Part shown: positions 4,636 to 6,021 of the stretch, in pieces
How the letters are laid out: each line of letters starts with the position of its first letter
How positions within the stretch are numbered: the first letter of the stretch is position 1
Assembly (NCBI GenBank): GCA_964462675.1
Contig: CAYWYS010000075.1
Location: forward strand, 1 to 6,021
Reading direction: 5' to 3'
DNA: 6,021 nucleotides
DNA from: XN24 sp964462675
GTDB taxonomy: Bacteria; Pseudomonadota; Gammaproteobacteria; Steroidobacterales; XN24
Translations under genes and position numbers: made by a program
Notes under the pieces: model-generated
Seen by the model: only the letters and a program-made list of their open reading frames with translations
What the model was told of the DNA's origin: nothing
The model's database searches: none

Positions 4636-6021
4636 CTACCGAAGATTCCGGGACCTGGCCTGGCGGGAGGTCTTGCGGTCGAACTGCAGGAGCTGCGCGG
4701 CCACCGGGCTGCTGCCGAGACTGGTGATCAGCGTGGGCGAGGGTTCGCCCACGTGGTAGCCCTGGGCGAAATCGATGTTCAGCGACTGTACCTTTTCCAT
4801 GACCACTGGGCTGTGCACGTATTCGGCGACGGTCTGCATGCCGAGACCGGAGGCGAACAGGTGGATGCCTCGGGTTACGCTGAAGGCCACCGGGTCACTG
4901 TCGAGGTTCTCCACCAGGCTGCCGTCGATCTTGATGATGTCCACGTCCAACCTCAGCAAGTGCTCGAAGTTGGAGTAGCCCGTGCCGAAGTCGTCGATGG
5001 CGATGCGGCAACCGAGCTGCTTCACCTTGTCGATGAATTGGCGGACCTCCGCGTAGTTCTCGATCCCTTCCGACTCAAGAATCTCAAAGATCACCCGCGG
5101 CGCTATGTTGCTCTGTTCAAGACTGTTGGTGATGAAGTTCATCAGTTCGGGGTCCAGCAAGTCTTCGCAGGACAGGTTCAGGGAGAACTCGTACTGGTTG
5201 TCTGCAAAACGGCTGAAGCATTGCTGGACCATGGTGCGGGTAATGTAGCGGTACAGGCGAATTTTTTTCGCCACCGCGAGAAACTCCAGCGGACTCACGG
5301 GCTGCCCCTGCTCGTCGATCATCCTCGCAAGGCATTCGAACTTGTCGATTCGACCTGTTTTCAGGTCCAGGATCGGCTGGAAGAAAGGTACGATCCGCCC
5401 TTCATTCAGGGCTTTCTTGAGTCGATTGGCCCAGACCAGGTTGTGCTCGTAGCTTTCGCGAGTCTTCTGCTCGGGATCGTATAACTGGCAGGCCAGCTTG
5501 TGCTGGCGCGCGAATTTCAGCGCGATGTTGGCGGAAGTCAGCAACTGTCCGTCAGTGTCGTGTGTACCGTCGGGTTGCAGGCTTGTCGATACGCCGATGG
5601 TCACACTCAAGGGGATTCGATGGTTCAGCCAGGAGACCGTGAGCCCGTTGACCGAGGCCAGCAGCGCGCTGGTCAGTTCATCGAGCGTCCTCCTGTCCAT
5701 GCTCTCGCGTATCCATATGGCCATTTCATCGGCGGGTAACCGATACAACTGGCTTGCCGAAGCCCCTGGCTGATCGTCGAGAAACCTTCGCAGGGCCGCT
5801 GCCAGCTGGCCGATCACATGGTCACCGCACTGGTGGCCGTAAAAATCGTTGATTTCCTTGAAAGCATCGATATTGACCAGCAGCAGGGTGCCCGAGTTGG
5901 CCTTGCCGAGGTCCATCAGCAGCTTCTCGCGGTTGGGTAGCTGGGTCAGCGTGTCGGTATGCAGGATGCATATTCCGCCCCATCGTGACCGCTCATTCCG
6001 TTTGAACGTGACCGCCTGTTC
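4636..6021 (-). CDS. GGDEF-EAL cyclic-di-GMP protein, degenerate GGDEF, likely active phosphodiesterase (5' end missing)
   Basis: The frame is open to the right edge, so the N-terminus (probably sensory) lies outside; 461 residues are visible. The GGDEF domain starts at DTLTQLPNR (23-31) and has a normal VNIDAFKEINDFYGH stretch, but the signature reads PADEM (96-100), lacking both glycines, and there is no RxxD inhibitory site. Diguanylate cyclase activity is therefore unlikely. The EAL domain begins at PFFQPI (212-217). Its motif is ECLAR (229-233, EAL variant), followed by the NLS asparagine (282), EILES (313-317), DDFGTGY (343-349), IKID lysine (364), AEYVH glutamate (400) and AQGYH glutamine (420). 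All the metal and catalytic positions I can check are kept, so it probably hydrolyses c-di-GMP, with the GGDEF part perhaps binding GTP allosterically. It is separated by about 360 bases from the next gene and is probably a separate transcription unit. Confidence 0.92.
   Translation of the reverse strand, partial: EQAVTFKRNERSRWGGICILHTDTLTQLPNREKLLMDLGKANSGTLLLVNIDAFKEINDFYGHQCGDHVIGQLAAALRRFLDDQPGASASQLYRLPADEMAIWIRESMDRRTLDELTSALLASVNGLTVSWLNHRIPLSVTIGVSTSLQPDGTHDTDGQLLTSANIALKFARQHKLACQLYDPEQKTRESYEHNLVWANRLKKALNEGRIVPFFQPILDLKTGRIDKFECLARMIDEQGQPVSPLEFLAVAKKIRLYRYITRTMVQQCFSRFADNQYEFSLNLSCEDLLDPELMNFITNSLEQSNIAPRVIFEILESEGIENYAEVRQFIDKVKQLGCRIAIDDFGTGYSNFEHLLRLDVDIIKIDGSLVENLDSDPVAFSVTRGIHLFASGLGMQTVAEYVHSPVVMEKVQSLNIDFAQGYHVGEPSPTLITSLGSSPVAAQLLQFDRKTSRQARSRNLR

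Noticed and set aside
4753..5484. 243-codon plus-strand frame opposite the EAL domain
   Set aside because: The opposite strand carries all the EAL signature residues. This frame is open only because of GC-rich codon use on the coding strand.
1..6021. CRISPR arrays, tRNA/rRNA genes, insertion sequences, attachment sites
   Set aside because: Reading both strands, I saw no regularly spaced direct repeats, no tRNA-like cloverleaf or CCA end, no transposase-like frame and no long terminal inverted repeats.

Overview
The window is GC-rich bacterial DNA, with third codon positions dominated by G and C, and every convincing gene lies on the minus strand. The gene content (NnrS-like membrane protein, DGC zinc protein, CoA-type 2-oxoacid oxidoreductase, rubrerythrin-like protein, GGDEF-EAL regulator) suggests a proteobacterium, probably a gamma- or betaproteobacterium with anaerobic or nitrogen-oxide metabolism. 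No phylogenetic marker is present, so this placement is an inference.

Layout in the direction of transcription (right to left). (1) A GGDEF-EAL cyclic-di-GMP protein enters from the right edge and ends at 4636. Its GGDEF site is degenerate and its EAL site looks intact. (2) A stretch of about 360 bases (4275-4635) without a secure gene holds two small hairpins, a short coding-like remnant, and an AT-rich island at 4391-4417 with two overlapping FNR/DNR-like half-matches that may be the promoter of what follows. (3) A tightly packed gene string covers 4274 to 26: a half-length NnrS-like membrane protein, a DGC-domain zinc-binding protein, a small cysteine-containing protein of unknown function, the fused gamma-alpha subunit and then the beta subunit of a 2-oxoacid:ferredoxin oxidoreductase, and a ferritin-like/rubrerythrin-like protein with an incomplete diiron site.

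Three junctions of the string are 4-base stop/start overlaps (3363-3366, 1338-1341, 496-499). One is an 11-base overlap (3073-3083). At the NnrS/DGC junction the NnrS stop codon touches the Shine-Dalgarno of the next gene. This packing strongly implies one polycistronic, translationally coupled unit.

The genes could work together as a redox module. KorAB oxidises a 2-oxoacid with CoA and releases low-potential electrons. The metal-binding accessory proteins and the NnrS-type membrane protein point to nitric oxide or nitrosative-stress physiology. No ferredoxin or delta subunit is in the window, so the electron acceptor is unknown. The most interesting points are this gene combination, the NnrS truncation at the point where the GGRIIP-like motif should be, the unknown 97-residue protein, the missing diiron ligand, and the candidate anaerobic/NO-responsive operator.
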